DNA of 38,213 bases from an uncultured Solobacterium sp. (GCA_900552125.1 URYK01000026.1:1-38213); one strand, 5' to 3'. Counted from the stretch's first letter, positions 25,275-33,550 are shown. The notes: generated by a model from the letters alone, not told the origin. Translations and numbers: made by a program.

Positions 25275-25660
25275 ATAGATTCCTCCCGCAATTTAGCTAA
25301 AATAGGTTTATCTGCTTTTTCAAAATTATAGTTAGATACATCATTTACATTAATCCACGCATATTCATGATGTGCATGTAATTGTATTTCTCCACTAAGA
25401 TAGGAACAAATATATGCATGGACATGTAAAATACAATCTTCTCTTTCATCGACAATACTAGTTAAATAGCGTTTTACTGAAACATCAATTTCTAGTTCTT
25501 CCTTTATTTCTCTAACAACCGCTTCTTCTTTAGTTTCATTTACTTCTACTTTACCGCCAGGAAATTCCCAGATATTTTCATGTATTCCTTTTCCTCTTTT
25601 CGCAACTAATACCTTATGATCTCTACAAATAATTCCACATACAATATCTAGTTTTTTCAT
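25271..25660 (-). CDS. Nudix hydrolase, MutT type
   Basis: 129 residues with a complete Nudix box GGKVEVNETKEEAVVREIKEEL (written here as two parts: GGKVEVNETKEEA and VVREIKEEL, about residues 35-56) and the N-terminal VCGIICRDHKVLVAKRGKG typical of 8-oxo-dGTP diphosphatases. It probably cleans oxidised nucleotides. ATG 25660 has GAGGGAAA before it and overlaps the preceding stop as ATGA; the apparent earlier start at 25675 is a TTG inside the upstream gene without its own site. Middle gene of a three-gene coupled unit. Confidence 0.9.
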   Translation of the reverse strand: MKKLDIVCGIICRDHKVLVAKRGKGIHENIWEFPGGKVEVNETKEEAVVREIKEELEIDVSVKRYLTSIVDEREDCILHVHAYICSYLSGEIQLHAHHEYAWINVNDVSNYNFEKADKPILAKLREESI

Positions 25661-26412
25661 TTTCCCTCGCTCCAATCAATAAAGTTTTCTGGATCCGTAT
25701 CTTCTTTCTGTAAGATTTCATCCAAATAAAAATTATCCTCTATTCTTAATAATTTCCAATATTCCACAAAAGAAGTTTGTTTTTTTGTACCATCTGTTAC
25801 TTCTTGAGTTTCCATATTCAATGTATAATCTTTCATACTCCCCTCAATATATACCCAGCAGCAGTCTTTATTATTATCTTGATAATCCTGAACACCAACA
25901 ATAGAGCTTCTTAATAATTTAATGTTTTCTAAAACGTTTCTTTCGTTACGCATTTCTTGCCAAACTAGTTTTGTTTTCCATTGTTCATACAAATGTGGAG
26001 TTAAATATGGTTTTAATGCTTCTGTATCATTATATGTCCATGCCTCTTGTACATGAAAATAAATATCTTCAGCTCTTTTAAGAATATCTTCCTCTTTCCA
26101 AAGAGTATCAGTAGTTTGAATAGTTTCAAGTACTTCTTTGGTTTGTTTAGATTTTTTTCTTACTCTATTTCGATAAACAATCATTGGTATAGATGGTATT
26201 AAAATGATGACCCCAACAACACCTACTGTAGATATTAGACTTCCTAGAGGATCCTGATTATGATTGTCGTTATAATGATGATGTCTCGAACTACTAGAAG
26301 ATCCGCCTCCACTACTACCGCTACCTGAGCTGCCGCCGCCAGCTCTTGCGAAGATGGGTGCTGGTGTTAATAATATCATTAATAAAATTAAAATCCATAC
26401 TTTCTTTTTCAT
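25657..26412 (-). CDS. Secreted/membrane Tim44-like domain protein
   Basis: 251 residues: signal peptide (about 1-22), a low-complexity Gly/Ser stretch, a His/Asn-rich patch (about 44-54), one transmembrane helix (about 62-80), a basic stretch, and a C-terminal Tim44-like domain (about 105-245) containing AEDIYFHVQEAWTYNDTEAL and YLTPHLYEQW. The topology suggests the Gly/Ser part outside and the Tim44-like domain inside the cell. Bacterial Tim44-like proteins are membrane-linked with unsettled roles. It is the first gene of the coupled unit with the Nudix and PstS-like genes. Promoter-like TATAAT elements lie in the 73-base divergent gap to the DUF6483-like gene. Confidence 0.8.
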   Translation of the reverse strand: MKKKVWILILLMILLTPAPIFARAGGGSSGSGSSGGGSSSSSRHHHYNDNHNQDPLGSLISTVGVVGVIILIPSIPMIVYRNRVRKKSKQTKEVLETIQTTDTLWKEEDILKRAEDIYFHVQEAWTYNDTEALKPYLTPHLYEQWKTKLVWQEMRNERNVLENIKLLRSSIVGVQDYQDNNKDCCWVYIEGSMKDYTLNMETQEVTDGTKKQTSFVEYWKLLRIEDNFYLDEILQKEDTDPENFIDWSEGK

Positions 26413-26485
26413 AATCCCTATCCCTCCTTTATATTTTTATTATACAATAAAGATATAATAAAGATAAAGAAAGAGAGGGACTCTT

Positions 26486-26851
26486 ATGAGTATCTTTGAA
26501 AATGATTGGATTATGAGACAAATCGAAAGTATGACAGACATGCTTGGTAAAGTTTTACTTCATAAGGATAAAACTAAAATTATTGAAGAAGATGAATTTG
26601 GAGATGATAAAGTAAGAAACTATTATCATAAAAGTCAGGAATTAATAAAACAAAAGAAATACAAGGAGGCAATTACCTATATTAAGGAGAACTTTTCTAC
26701 AGGCAATATGGATTATTTAAAAGCAGTTTTATCTTGTTTTGATCAATTAAATGTTCTTACAGAAAAGGAATTAGAAGAAGGAAATTATTCTCGTCAAGAA
26801 TTATATAATGACTTAGAATTTATTACAGAACAATACGGTATTCATCTATAA
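26486..26851 (+). CDS. DUF6483-like small helical protein
   Basis: A 121-residue soluble protein opening with NDWIMRQIESMTDMLGKVLL, then an acidic segment and a helical-repeat-like part (YYHKSQELIKQKKYKEAITY resembles one TPR unit). The opening resembles the DUF6483 family of Firmicutes, of unknown function. GAGAGGGACTCTT precedes ATG, and a plus-strand TATAAT lies at about 26454. Single gene with its own terminator. Name tentative; reality of the gene is not in doubt. Confidence 0.7.
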   Translation: MSIFENDWIMRQIESMTDMLGKVLLHKDKTKIIEEDEFGDDKVRNYYHKSQELIKQKKYKEAITYIKENFSTGNMDYLKAVLSCFDQLNVLTEKELEEGNYSRQELYNDLEFITEQYGIHL

Positions 26852-26856
26852 TGTGC

Positions 26857-26890
26857 AAAGGAAGCAGGTGTTAATTCTGCTTCCTTTTAT
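26857..26890. terminator. Terminator between the DUF6483-like gene and ggt
   Basis: AAAGGAAGCAG / CTGCTTCCTTT perfect 11-pair stem with a 9-base loop, followed by TATTT; the arms allow use by the convergent ggt transcript as well. Confidence 0.8.
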
Positions 26891-26908
26891 TTAATTAATA
26901 AATAGTTA

Positions 26909-28510
26909 TTACCAAGATGCAATAGCACTATCTGTTCTAGATTCAGAGCCACCCATCAGCGTTCCATTTTCCATTCTTAAGATAATCTGTCCTCTGCCAA
27001 AAGATGCAAGTTCCATATTTACCTGTATCAGATGTCCTCTTTCCTGTAATCTTCTAACTATATTCGTATCAAAACTATGTTCTACATGAAACTCTTTATC
27101 TTTGATCCATTGCCATCTAGGTGCATCTAATGCTTGTTGGGGGTTTAAATGAAAATCAATCATATTCATGACAACCTGTACATGACCTTGAGGCTGCATA
27201 TAACCACCCATAACTCCAAAAGGTCCAATTGCTTTTCCGTTTTTTGTAAGAAAACCTGGAATTATAGTATGATAAGTTTTCTTTCCTGGAGCTAATGAAT
27301 TAACATGATCAGGATGTAAAGAGAAATCATGTCCTCTATTTTGAAGAGAAATACCTGTATCTTTCACAACTACACCGCTGCCAAATCCCATATAGTTACT
27401 TTGAATGAATGAAACCATATTACCTTCCTGATCAGCAGTACATAAATATACTGTTCCACTCTTATATGGATTTAGGACTTCTGGTAATTTTGCATTTTCT
27501 GTAATTTCTTGAGCACGTAGTTTGCCATAGTTAGGATCTAATAATGTCTTTATATCTGTTTTCATAAATCTAGGATCTGTAATATGATGCATTCCATCCG
27601 CAAATGCCATTTTCATTGCCTCAAACTGATGATGAAACATTTCTTCATTACGCTCTGTAAATTGAAATTCTTTTAATATATTTAAAGCCATCAATGCGAC
27701 AATTCCCTGCCCATTTGGTGGAAGCTCCCAAACATCATAGCCATGATAATGAACAGACACAGGTTTTACCCATTCTACTTTATGATTTTCTAAATCACTT
27801 TTTCTTATATAACCTCCATGAGCTATGCTGTCTTTCTCGATTTGTTCAGCCAGTACACCACCATACAGTGCCTGCCCCTTTGTTTCTGCGATTTTTTCTA
27901 ATGTATCTGCATGATTTTTTAACTTTATAATCTGACCTGGTTCTGGAGCTTTTCCATCGACAGTAAAAGTATTAAACCATTCCGCAAAGACAGGGTCATC
28001 TATTTTATCCTGATAATTACGCAAGGCATTCTTCCACATTCGAGATGTTTCAGGTGTCACAGGATAACCATTTCGAGCATAAGAAATTGCTGGAGCTAAC
28101 ACTTGTTTAAGCGGTAATTTTCCAAATCTTTCACTTAGTTCTACCCAGGCTTTAGGTGCTCCAGGTACTGTTACCGGAGTCCATCCATGTTTCGGCATTT
28201 CTGTAATTCCTTTTTCTTTCAACTTTTCAATTGATATTCCCATTGGTGCTTTTCCTGAACTATTTAATCCATACATCTCATCTTTATACCACACAATTGC
28301 GAAAGCATCAGAACCAATTCCATTTGCGGTTGGCTCTACTACTGTTAAGGTTGCGGCAGTTGCGATAGCCGCATCAATAGCATTACCTCCTTCTTTAAGT
28401 ATTTGTAGACCAGCAGATGATGCTAGATTATTTCCTGTACATACCATTCCATTCCTAGCTAAAATTGGATATCTGCTAGCTGTATATGGTTTATTGTATA
28501 ACTCAAACAT
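26909..28510 (-). CDS. ggt: Gamma-glutamyltransferase family protein
   Basis: 533 residues with the Ntn-hydrolase architecture. The large-subunit part has NGMVCTGNNLASSAGLQIL, GGNAIDAAIATAATLTVVEP and NGIGSDAFAIV; the small-subunit start is probably SGTVYLCTADQEGNMVSFIQ, where the Thr would be the nucleophile exposed by self-cleavage; then GVMGGYMQPQGHVQV matches the conserved GG pair. No signal peptide is visible, so it would act in the cytoplasm, unlike classical secreted GGT. Many such paralogues are acylases or process other gamma-glutamyl compounds. ATG 28510 has GGGGAG at good spacing; the GTG at 28516 lies too close. Single gene, divergent from the chromate transporter pair. Confidence 0.88.
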   Translation of the reverse strand: MFELYNKPYTASRYPILARNGMVCTGNNLASSAGLQILKEGGNAIDAAIATAATLTVVEPTANGIGSDAFAIVWYKDEMYGLNSSGKAPMGISIEKLKEKGITEMPKHGWTPVTVPGAPKAWVELSERFGKLPLKQVLAPAISYARNGYPVTPETSRMWKNALRNYQDKIDDPVFAEWFNTFTVDGKAPEPGQIIKLKNHADTLEKIAETKGQALYGGVLAEQIEKDSIAHGGYIRKSDLENHKVEWVKPVSVHYHGYDVWELPPNGQGIVALMALNILKEFQFTERNEEMFHHQFEAMKMAFADGMHHITDPRFMKTDIKTLLDPNYGKLRAQEITENAKLPEVLNPYKSGTVYLCTADQEGNMVSFIQSNYMGFGSGVVVKDTGISLQNRGHDFSLHPDHVNSLAPGKKTYHTIIPGFLTKNGKAIGPFGVMGGYMQPQGHVQVVMNMIDFHLNPQQALDAPRWQWIKDKEFHVEHSFDTNIVRRLQERGHLIQVNMELASFGRGQIILRMENGTLMGGSESRTDSAIASW

Positions 28511-28581
28511 AAACACTCCCCTTTTCTTTTTTCTTTAAAATATCACATTCATAATTTAAGTCAAGTTAGATTTAAAAATTC

Positions 28582-28609
28582 TTGTAAATATAAAAATATT
28601 TAATATAAT
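28582..28609 (+). promoter_or_regulatory. Sigma-A promoter of the chromate transporter pair
   Basis: TTGTAA (28582-28587), 16-base spacer, TATAAT (28604-28609). Transcription would start near 28616, after the ATG at 28614, which rules that ATG out as a start. Confidence 0.65.
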
Positions 28610-28640
28610 AGGAATGTTTGAAAAGGAAATGAGGGATCTT

Positions 28641-29189
28641 ATGAAAATATATTGGGAATTAATCTGTGCTTTTATGCGTATCGGTGCATTTACTTTTGGT
28701 GGAGGATATGCCATGTTGCCATTGATTCAAAAAGAAATCGTAGATAAAAAACGTTGGGCAACAGAAGAGGAAATTATGGATTATTATGCGGTAAGCCAGT
28801 GTACTCCAGGAATCATTATGGTAAATACTGCTACATTTATTGGTTATTATTTAAAAGGTATACCTGGCGCAATTGTCGCAACATTAAGTGTTGTGACTCC
28901 TAGTATTATTATAATTACTTTAATTGCGTCAATCCTAACAACTTATTCATCACTAGCCATCGTTCAACATGCTCTTGCTGGTATTCGAGTAGCAGTTTGT
29001 GTTCTTGTGTTAAATGCTGTTATTAAATTATGGAAAAATGGAATAAAGGATGCTTATGGTATTATCGTATTTGCATTTGTTCTTGCGGCAGTAAGTTTTA
29101 CTAGTATATCAACTGTAATTATTGTCATCTTATCTGCTGTTGCAGGACTGATCTATACTACGCTAAAACAAAGGGGGCAGGTAAAATGA
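28641..29189 (+). CDS. Chromate transporter, N-terminal-type half (short CHR)
   Basis: 182 residues from this start, with about five to six helices. CHR signatures are AFMRIGAFTFGGGYAMLPLI near the N-terminus and YAVSQCTPGIIMVNTATFIG. Short CHR proteins work as pairs of unlike halves with opposite topology, and the partner is the next gene (overlap ATGA). Substrate may be chromate or another anion. I prefer ATG 28641, with AGGG five to six bases upstream, over 28614, which lies before the predicted transcription start. Confidence 0.9.
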   Translation: MKIYWELICAFMRIGAFTFGGGYAMLPLIQKEIVDKKRWATEEEIMDYYAVSQCTPGIIMVNTATFIGYYLKGIPGAIVATLSVVTPSIIIITLIASILTTYSSLAIVQHALAGIRVAVCVLVLNAVIKLWKNGIKDAYGIIVFAFVLAAVSFTSISTVIIVILSAVAGLIYTTLKQRGQVK

Positions 29190-29743
29190 GTTTAAAGATA
29201 TTGTTAATTGCTTTCTTTGAATTCTTCAAAACAGGCTTATTTGCGATTGGCGGAGGTCTAGCGACGATTCCATTCTTAACAGAAATGATGAATACTTATC
29301 ATTGGTTTACTCCAGATATGCTAGCAGATATGATTGCGGTTAGTGAATCAACCCCTGGAGCCATTGGGATTAATATGGCAACATACACAGGTTATCAAAT
29401 TGCCGGAGTTATTGGTGGAATTGTTACTACTATAGGATTGATCACTCCTAGTATTATTGTTATTTGTATCGTTGCGAAGTTTTTAAAGAAATTTAAAGAT
29501 AGTAAAATAGTTTCTTCTATATTTTATGGAATTCGCCCAGCTGTTACTGCATTAATTGCATCTGCAGGTATCACTATTTTTATTGCTGCATTATTTCAAG
29601 ATGGAAATAATGTAATGGAAATGATTAAATGGGAATGTATTGTTTTATTTGTAGTAATATTCTATGTATCAAATAAAAAAAGCTGGCACCCTATCGTATG
29701 TATAGTGTTATCAGCTATTATTGGTATTGTATTTCAATTATAA
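29186..29743 (+). CDS. Chromate transporter, partner half (short CHR)
   Basis: 185 residues, paralogous to the preceding gene: FFEFFKTGLFAIGGGLATIP corresponds to the GAFTFGGGYAMLP motif of the first, and AVSESTPGAIGINMATYTGY to its SQCTPG motif. It is followed by four more hydrophobic helices. The start overlaps the previous stop, with AAAGGGGGCAGG upstream. Together the pair forms one heterodimeric transporter. A terminator follows within two bases of the stop. Confidence 0.9.
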   Translation: MSLKILLIAFFEFFKTGLFAIGGGLATIPFLTEMMNTYHWFTPDMLADMIAVSESTPGAIGINMATYTGYQIAGVIGGIVTTIGLITPSIIVICIVAKFLKKFKDSKIVSSIFYGIRPAVTALIASAGITIFIAALFQDGNNVMEMIKWECIVLFVVIFYVSNKKSWHPIVCIVLSAIIGIVFQL

Positions 29744-29744
29744 T

Positions 29745-29770
29745 GATGTCTCTTATGGCATCTTTTTTAT
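29745..29770 (+). terminator. Terminator after the chromate transporter pair
   Basis: GATGTC / GGCATC stem (one G-U) with loop TCTTAT, then TTTTTTATTT. Confidence 0.7.
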
Positions 29771-29775
29771 TTGCT

Positions 29776-29852
29776 TCGCGCGGTCGCGCGATAAAGTCGC
29801 GCGCGCGCGAAATATTTTTTAATTTAATAACGCGCGCGTTATGCTGCGCGCG
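29776..29852. repeat. Cluster of four alternating CG tracts (left flank)
   Basis: In order: TCGCGCG-GT-CGCGCGA (29776-29791, inverted repeat), TCGCGCGCGCGCGA (29797-29810, 14-base palindrome), AACGCGCGCGTT (29829-29840, palindrome), GCGCGCG (29846-29852). Between them is AT-rich sequence. Each can fold on itself or pair with another. They fill the 118-base gap at the 3' end of the AlbA_2 gene. Similar tracts lie beyond its 5' end (31603-31647) and nowhere else in the window. Confidence 0.85.
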
Positions 29853-29861
29853 ACATACCTT

Positions 29862-31511
29862 TTATTTTATCTTATACCTTGTTTGATTTCCTTTTCCTAT
29901 TAAAGTTAGCTTATTTTCTTTAACTAATTTCTTTAACAGACGATATGATTGATCTTTAGATATTTTCAACAATTCAGATACTTCTCTTCTTTTAATTCCA
30001 TCATTGCTTTTCTTAGCAAATTTTAGCACTAATTCTTCATATCTTAATTCATCTATATCTGTTTGTCTTATATAGCCTATCATATTATCTCCTGCATTAT
30101 ATACTTTAGCACTTAATATATAAGTTCTATTTTTTCCTTTACCTGTTGCTTCTATTAGACCAGATTCTACTAATTTTCCAATTGTAGCAATTGCTTTCGA
30201 TTCACTAATATGAGTAGTTTCCATAATCCTTTTCAAATTTACTCTTCTTTCATACTTTAAACAAGATAAAATTAACAAGGAATTAATACTCAAAGCTCTT
30301 TGATTTCGTTCTTGTTCCTCATTAAGCATCTTCATAAAATGAAAATCAGGTTTCGCTCTTTGAATAAATAACTTAACCATTGTTTTTGTACTTTCTGAAT
30401 AATCAGGCCATGGTCTTCCAAACAAAATTGATCCTTCAAAAATTCTATCAATTCCCCTTCCTGTTTTTTCAGCCAAACCTATTCTTTTTAAAGCATCGGC
30501 CAAGTTTTTATTTCTTCCATGAGGTTCTACTGTCAACAAATTATCTAATGTGACTCCTTCAATAAACCCCCCAGGATTACTAATGATTAAACCTTCATCA
30601 TCAATAGCTACACGAACTGTTCCTAACATCGTATAATCCCGATGCGAAAATGCATTAATTAAAGCTTCTCGAAATGCTTTTTTTGAAAATTCCGGAACGC
30701 TAATTCTAAGAAGTCCATCATCTACTTCATGTTCTGGATTCCAAGCATTAAAGTTATTTTCAATTATTTCTAAAGTTGCTAAAATTGATTTTCCATATTC
30801 TTCATTTTTCCGTACAACTGTACCCTCTAATACTTGAAAAGAAGATCTTGCTGTAGGTATATATTTTGCTATTTTTTCTTCTTTTCCAATTAGTAACATC
30901 CCTGTTATAGTTGGGATTAATATACCATTATCCTCTTTAACCAGTCCTAATGCCTTTTCTAATTCTTCATTATCTAAATCAAGCAAATAATTATCTCCAT
31001 TACTTTTTTTAATCATATTTCTTAATCTAATAATTTCATGTTCATCAAAATCATTAGTAGTAGCATTATGTATCATTTGTGCTGAAAAATCTAATAAACT
31101 CAAATCAGATAAACGTGTTGTAATTTCAAAAGGATACATTGGAACATTTTCAGGTTCTCCATTACTTTTTAATCTTCTTCTTAGCATTTTTCCTTGTAAG
31201 GTTGCAACAACTGTTTTACTTTTAGGAATTGTTATTTTCATTATATTCTTATCTTCTTCATAAAGTATTTCAGCTTCAATAAAAATAGTAGGTACTATAT
31301 TATTCATTACCATAGCACATAAACCTATTTCATCTTCATGTTTTTTTGCCAATCCTGTAATTTTTCCATTATCCTCTACACCTAAATATAAAACCCCTCC
31401 ATCAGTATTTGCCATAGCAACAATAGCTTCAACTAGATCTCTATCTGGATATACTTTCTGATCGCTTTTAAATTCTACTAATAAAGATTCTTTATTTGGT
31501 ATTGTTCTCAT
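29862..31511 (-). CDS. AlbA_2 (Schlafen-like) / ATPase / winged-helix protein
   Basis: 549 residues. An AlbA_2 domain occupies about residues 5-135 (LLVEFKSD, LVEAIVAMANTDGGVLYLGV with the usual Glu and GG turn). A GHKL-like ATPase region follows at about 280-395 (FREALINAFSHRDY, IISNPGGF, GRNKNLADALKRIGLAEKTG). The C-terminus holds two winged-helix segments (about 410-470 and 495-549). This is the widespread 'ATP-binding, AlbA_2 domain transcriptional regulator' architecture; related Schlafen-like proteins occur in defence islands, but the molecular role is unproven. Start: GAGGGG eight bases before ATG. It is a lone gene, inserted between unrelated units and bracketed by CG tracts, which suggests acquisition as a cassette. 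No transposase or clean target duplication is visible. Confidence 0.88.
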   Translation of the reverse strand: MRTIPNKESLLVEFKSDQKVYPDRDLVEAIVAMANTDGGVLYLGVEDNGKITGLAKKHEDEIGLCAMVMNNIVPTIFIEAEILYEEDKNIMKITIPKSKTVVATLQGKMLRRRLKSNGEPENVPMYPFEITTRLSDLSLLDFSAQMIHNATTNDFDEHEIIRLRNMIKKSNGDNYLLDLDNEELEKALGLVKEDNGILIPTITGMLLIGKEEKIAKYIPTARSSFQVLEGTVVRKNEEYGKSILATLEIIENNFNAWNPEHEVDDGLLRISVPEFSKKAFREALINAFSHRDYTMLGTVRVAIDDEGLIISNPGGFIEGVTLDNLLTVEPHGRNKNLADALKRIGLAEKTGRGIDRIFEGSILFGRPWPDYSESTKTMVKLFIQRAKPDFHFMKMLNEEQERNQRALSINSLLILSCLKYERRVNLKRIMETTHISESKAIATIGKLVESGLIEATGKGKNRTYILSAKVYNAGDNMIGYIRQTDIDELRYEELVLKFAKKSNDGIKRREVSELLKISKDQSYRLLKKLVKENKLTLIGKGNQTRYKIK

Positions 31512-31544
31512 ATTATCAACCCCTCACACTTTTTCATTGTTATC

Positions 31545-31589
31545 TGTATATTGACTTTTCATCAAGTATCAATAATAAACAATGATACT
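31545..31589 (-). promoter_or_regulatory. Promoter with inverted repeat before the AlbA_2 gene
   Basis: Minus-strand TTGATA (31567-31572), 16-base spacer, TATACA (31545-31550). A perfect AGTATC / GATACT repeat (31565-31570 and 31584-31589) covers the -35 element, a plausible operator for this winged-helix protein itself. Inference only. Confidence 0.45.
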
Positions 31590-31602
31590 CTTTTGCTTAT
31601 TA

Positions 31603-31647
31603 TCGCGCGCGCGCATTAATAAGTCAAGTTTTATCGCGCGTTGCGAT
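31603..31647. repeat. Two alternating CG tracts (right flank)
   Basis: TCGCGCGCGCGC (31603-31614) and ATCGC-GCGTT-GCGAT (31633-31647, a 5-pair hairpin). Both are followed by ATTAAT. They lie upstream of the AlbA_2 promoter and mirror the left cluster at 29776-29852. Confidence 0.85.
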
Positions 31648-31687
31648 TAATGTAATATAATAAAGACATCAACCGTAATCAATGCCT

Positions 31688-33031
31688 TTATGCAAACTCA
31701 AATTTTCTCATTTTAATTAAATAAATAGAAACTAAGGTAACACCCTTTAATATAGAACTAATGGTAATTGCCCACCATATACCATTCAATCCTAATATAT
31801 TACTCAACACTATTGCCATCGGTATTCTAGCTGCTGTTAATGTAATACTTACAATCGAAGGCGGCAATGTTTTACCTAATCCATTAAATGCACCAGCTGC
31901 AGAATATTCAATACACATAAACATTTGCGACACTCCTAGTATTCTTAGATAATCTACACCTAATGGTAGAACATCTGGTTCTCGTATAAATATCTCAAAG
32001 ATAAACTCTGGAAATACAATTAATACAAAAGAACAGAATAATCCCCAGACAATCATCGCAATTAAAGAAATACGATAGCCTTCCATGATTCTCTTTTTGT
32101 TTTTTGCGCCATAATTCTGAGCTACAAAACTATTCAATGCGGCCGCATAGCCTTCTGCTGTCATCCATGAAATTGATTCAATTTGAGAACCTACTTTCTG
32201 AACTGCAACAGCTGCATCTCCCCAACCTGCAATCAATCTAGCAATTACCATAGAGATACTTGAAAACAACATACTTTGTAAAGCACTTGGCAATCCTATT
32301 CTAAAAATCTCTTTCATATGCTTCATGTGTGGTTTACTTAAAATATGAATATTACAAAATAAAACTGTATCATTCTTTATTGAATACATAAACAGCAACA
32401 TAACAATAGCCTGTGCTAATACTGTCGCAATCGCAGCACCTGCTACACCATATGCTGGTACAAACCCAAATCCAAAAATAAACAATGGATCTAATACAAT
32501 ATTAATAATTAATCCGACACCGTTAGCAATTAATGATGTACGACTATTTCCCATTGCGGTTAATGTACCGGTAAAAATCTGATTCATAAAAGAAAAAATA
32601 ACTAAACCACAAGTAATTATTAAATAAATCTTTGCATCTTCAATTACTTGTGGACTATTTAATTGGAAAAAGGCAATCATTTGATTCGCAAATAAGACAG
32701 AAAGTAATCCAAATGCTAAAGCAAATACGATTCCCATCTGAAAAGAACTTTGTGCATATGCAGCTGCTTCATCACTTTCTCTAGCTCCTAATGCATGTCC
32801 TACTTTTATCTGTCCACCCATTTTTGCTAATGTAACTAGTCCATTTGATAGCCACATAAACATCCCTGCTGCACCTACAGATGCCACAGCAGCCGAACCA
32901 ATCCTTCCAATCCAAATCATATCAATTAAGTTATAAGCCATTTGAATTAAGCTTGTTAACATAATTGGCAAAGCTAATGAACACAATGCAGGTAAGATTT
33001 TACCTTCTAGTAAATTTATATTCTTATTCAC
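31688..33031 (-). CDS. MATE-family efflux transporter
   Basis: 447 residues, twelve hydrophobic helices in two similar halves. The first opens LALPIMLTSLIQMAYNLIDMIWIGRIGSAA (seen at about 15-45, the usual MATE entry helix pair), and the second has GLPSALQSMLFSSISMVIARLIAGWG. These are cation-coupled exporters of drugs and metabolites; the cargo is not predictable. The start is GTG 33031 with AGGAAGTGAGAAC before it. A weak hairpin follows its stop (31662-31689) without a good T run. It follows luxS in the same direction with 54 bases between, separated by a probable terminator. Confidence 0.92.
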   Translation of the reverse strand: MNKNINLLEGKILPALCSLALPIMLTSLIQMAYNLIDMIWIGRIGSAAVASVGAAGMFMWLSNGLVTLAKMGGQIKVGHALGARESDEAAAYAQSSFQMGIVFALAFGLLSVLFANQMIAFFQLNSPQVIEDAKIYLIITCGLVIFSFMNQIFTGTLTAMGNSRTSLIANGVGLIINIVLDPLFIFGFGFVPAYGVAGAAIATVLAQAIVMLLFMYSIKNDTVLFCNIHILSKPHMKHMKEIFRIGLPSALQSMLFSSISMVIARLIAGWGDAAVAVQKVGSQIESISWMTAEGYAAALNSFVAQNYGAKNKKRIMEGYRISLIAMIVWGLFCSFVLIVFPEFIFEIFIREPDVLPLGVDYLRILGVSQMFMCIEYSAAGAFNGLGKTLPPSIVSITLTAARIPMAIVLSNILGLNGIWWAITISSILKGVTLVSIYLIKMRKFEFA

Positions 33032-33049
33032 GTTCTCACTTCCTTTTAA

Positions 33050-33076
33050 AAGAAAGTTTCAGACCTAAGCCTGAAA
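33050..33076 (-). terminator. Probable terminator after luxS
   Basis: Minus-strand TTTCAG / CTGAAA stem with an 8-base loop followed by CTTTCTTTT. The T run is broken, so some readthrough to the MATE gene is likely. Confidence 0.5.
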
Positions 33077-33085
33077 TACTCTTAA

Positions 33086-33550
33086 TTATTGTGGATAAAC
33101 TAACTGTTCTTCTGTCCAGTTTTGAATTACTTTTCCATATTCCTTTGCATAATTCTTTGCTTTATCTAAATCGTGATCTAAATAATTACCACATTCTTTA
33201 GACTCTTGTGCACCTGGAATATCTCCTTCAAAATTAGCAATAAATTCCATAGTATCTTGTACAAGCTGAATAGCTTCTTTTTTAGAAATTGAGTCTCTTG
33301 TTAGAAAGTAAAAGCCTGTACGACATCCCATAGGACCTGCATAAATAATCGCATCGCTATATTTCGTATTTCTAACATAAGTAGCAAATAAATGTTCAAA
33401 AGTATGTAAACCGTCATTATCTAAATATACACCAGCATTAGGTTTTACCATTCTTAAATCATAAGTAATGATATCACCATCAATTCTAGAAACATACATG
33501 CCTGGATTTAAAATATCGTGATCAATACAAAAACTTGTTATTTTGTCCAT
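33086..33550 (-). CDS. luxS: S-ribosylhomocysteine lyase
   Basis: 154 residues. LuxS splits S-ribosylhomocysteine to homocysteine and DPD, the precursor of the AI-2 signal, within the activated methyl cycle. Metal ligands are present in HTFEHLFATY (two His) and ECGNYLDHD (Cys), and the catalytic Cys region reads GPMGCRTGFY. The length is normal. ATG 33550 has GAGGTG eight bases upstream; the TTG at 33565 overlaps that box. A good promoter lies at 33568-33597. No pfs/mtnN or cysteine gene is adjacent. Confidence 0.96.
   Translation of the reverse strand: MDKITSFCIDHDILNPGMYVSRIDGDIITYDLRMVKPNAGVYLDNDGLHTFEHLFATYVRNTKYSDAIIYAGPMGCRTGFYFLTRDSISKKEAIQLVQDTMEFIANFEGDIPGAQESKECGNYLDHDLDKAKNYAKEYGKVIQNWTEEQLVYPQ

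Noticed and set aside
29776..29852. CG tracts as a CRISPR array or as IS terminal repeats
   Set aside because: Units and spacers are not regular, there is no cas gene or transposase, and no clear target duplication; only a short TTTGCTT match is shared by the two sides.
29698..29886. Open frame of 62 codons running through the CG tracts
   Set aside because: It starts inside the chromate transporter gene in another frame, has no ribosome site, crosses a terminator and matches nothing.
29862..31511. AlbA_2 gene as a proven anti-phage system
   Set aside because: Related Schlafen-like proteins occur in defence islands, but no other defence gene is present and no mechanism can be read from the sequence.
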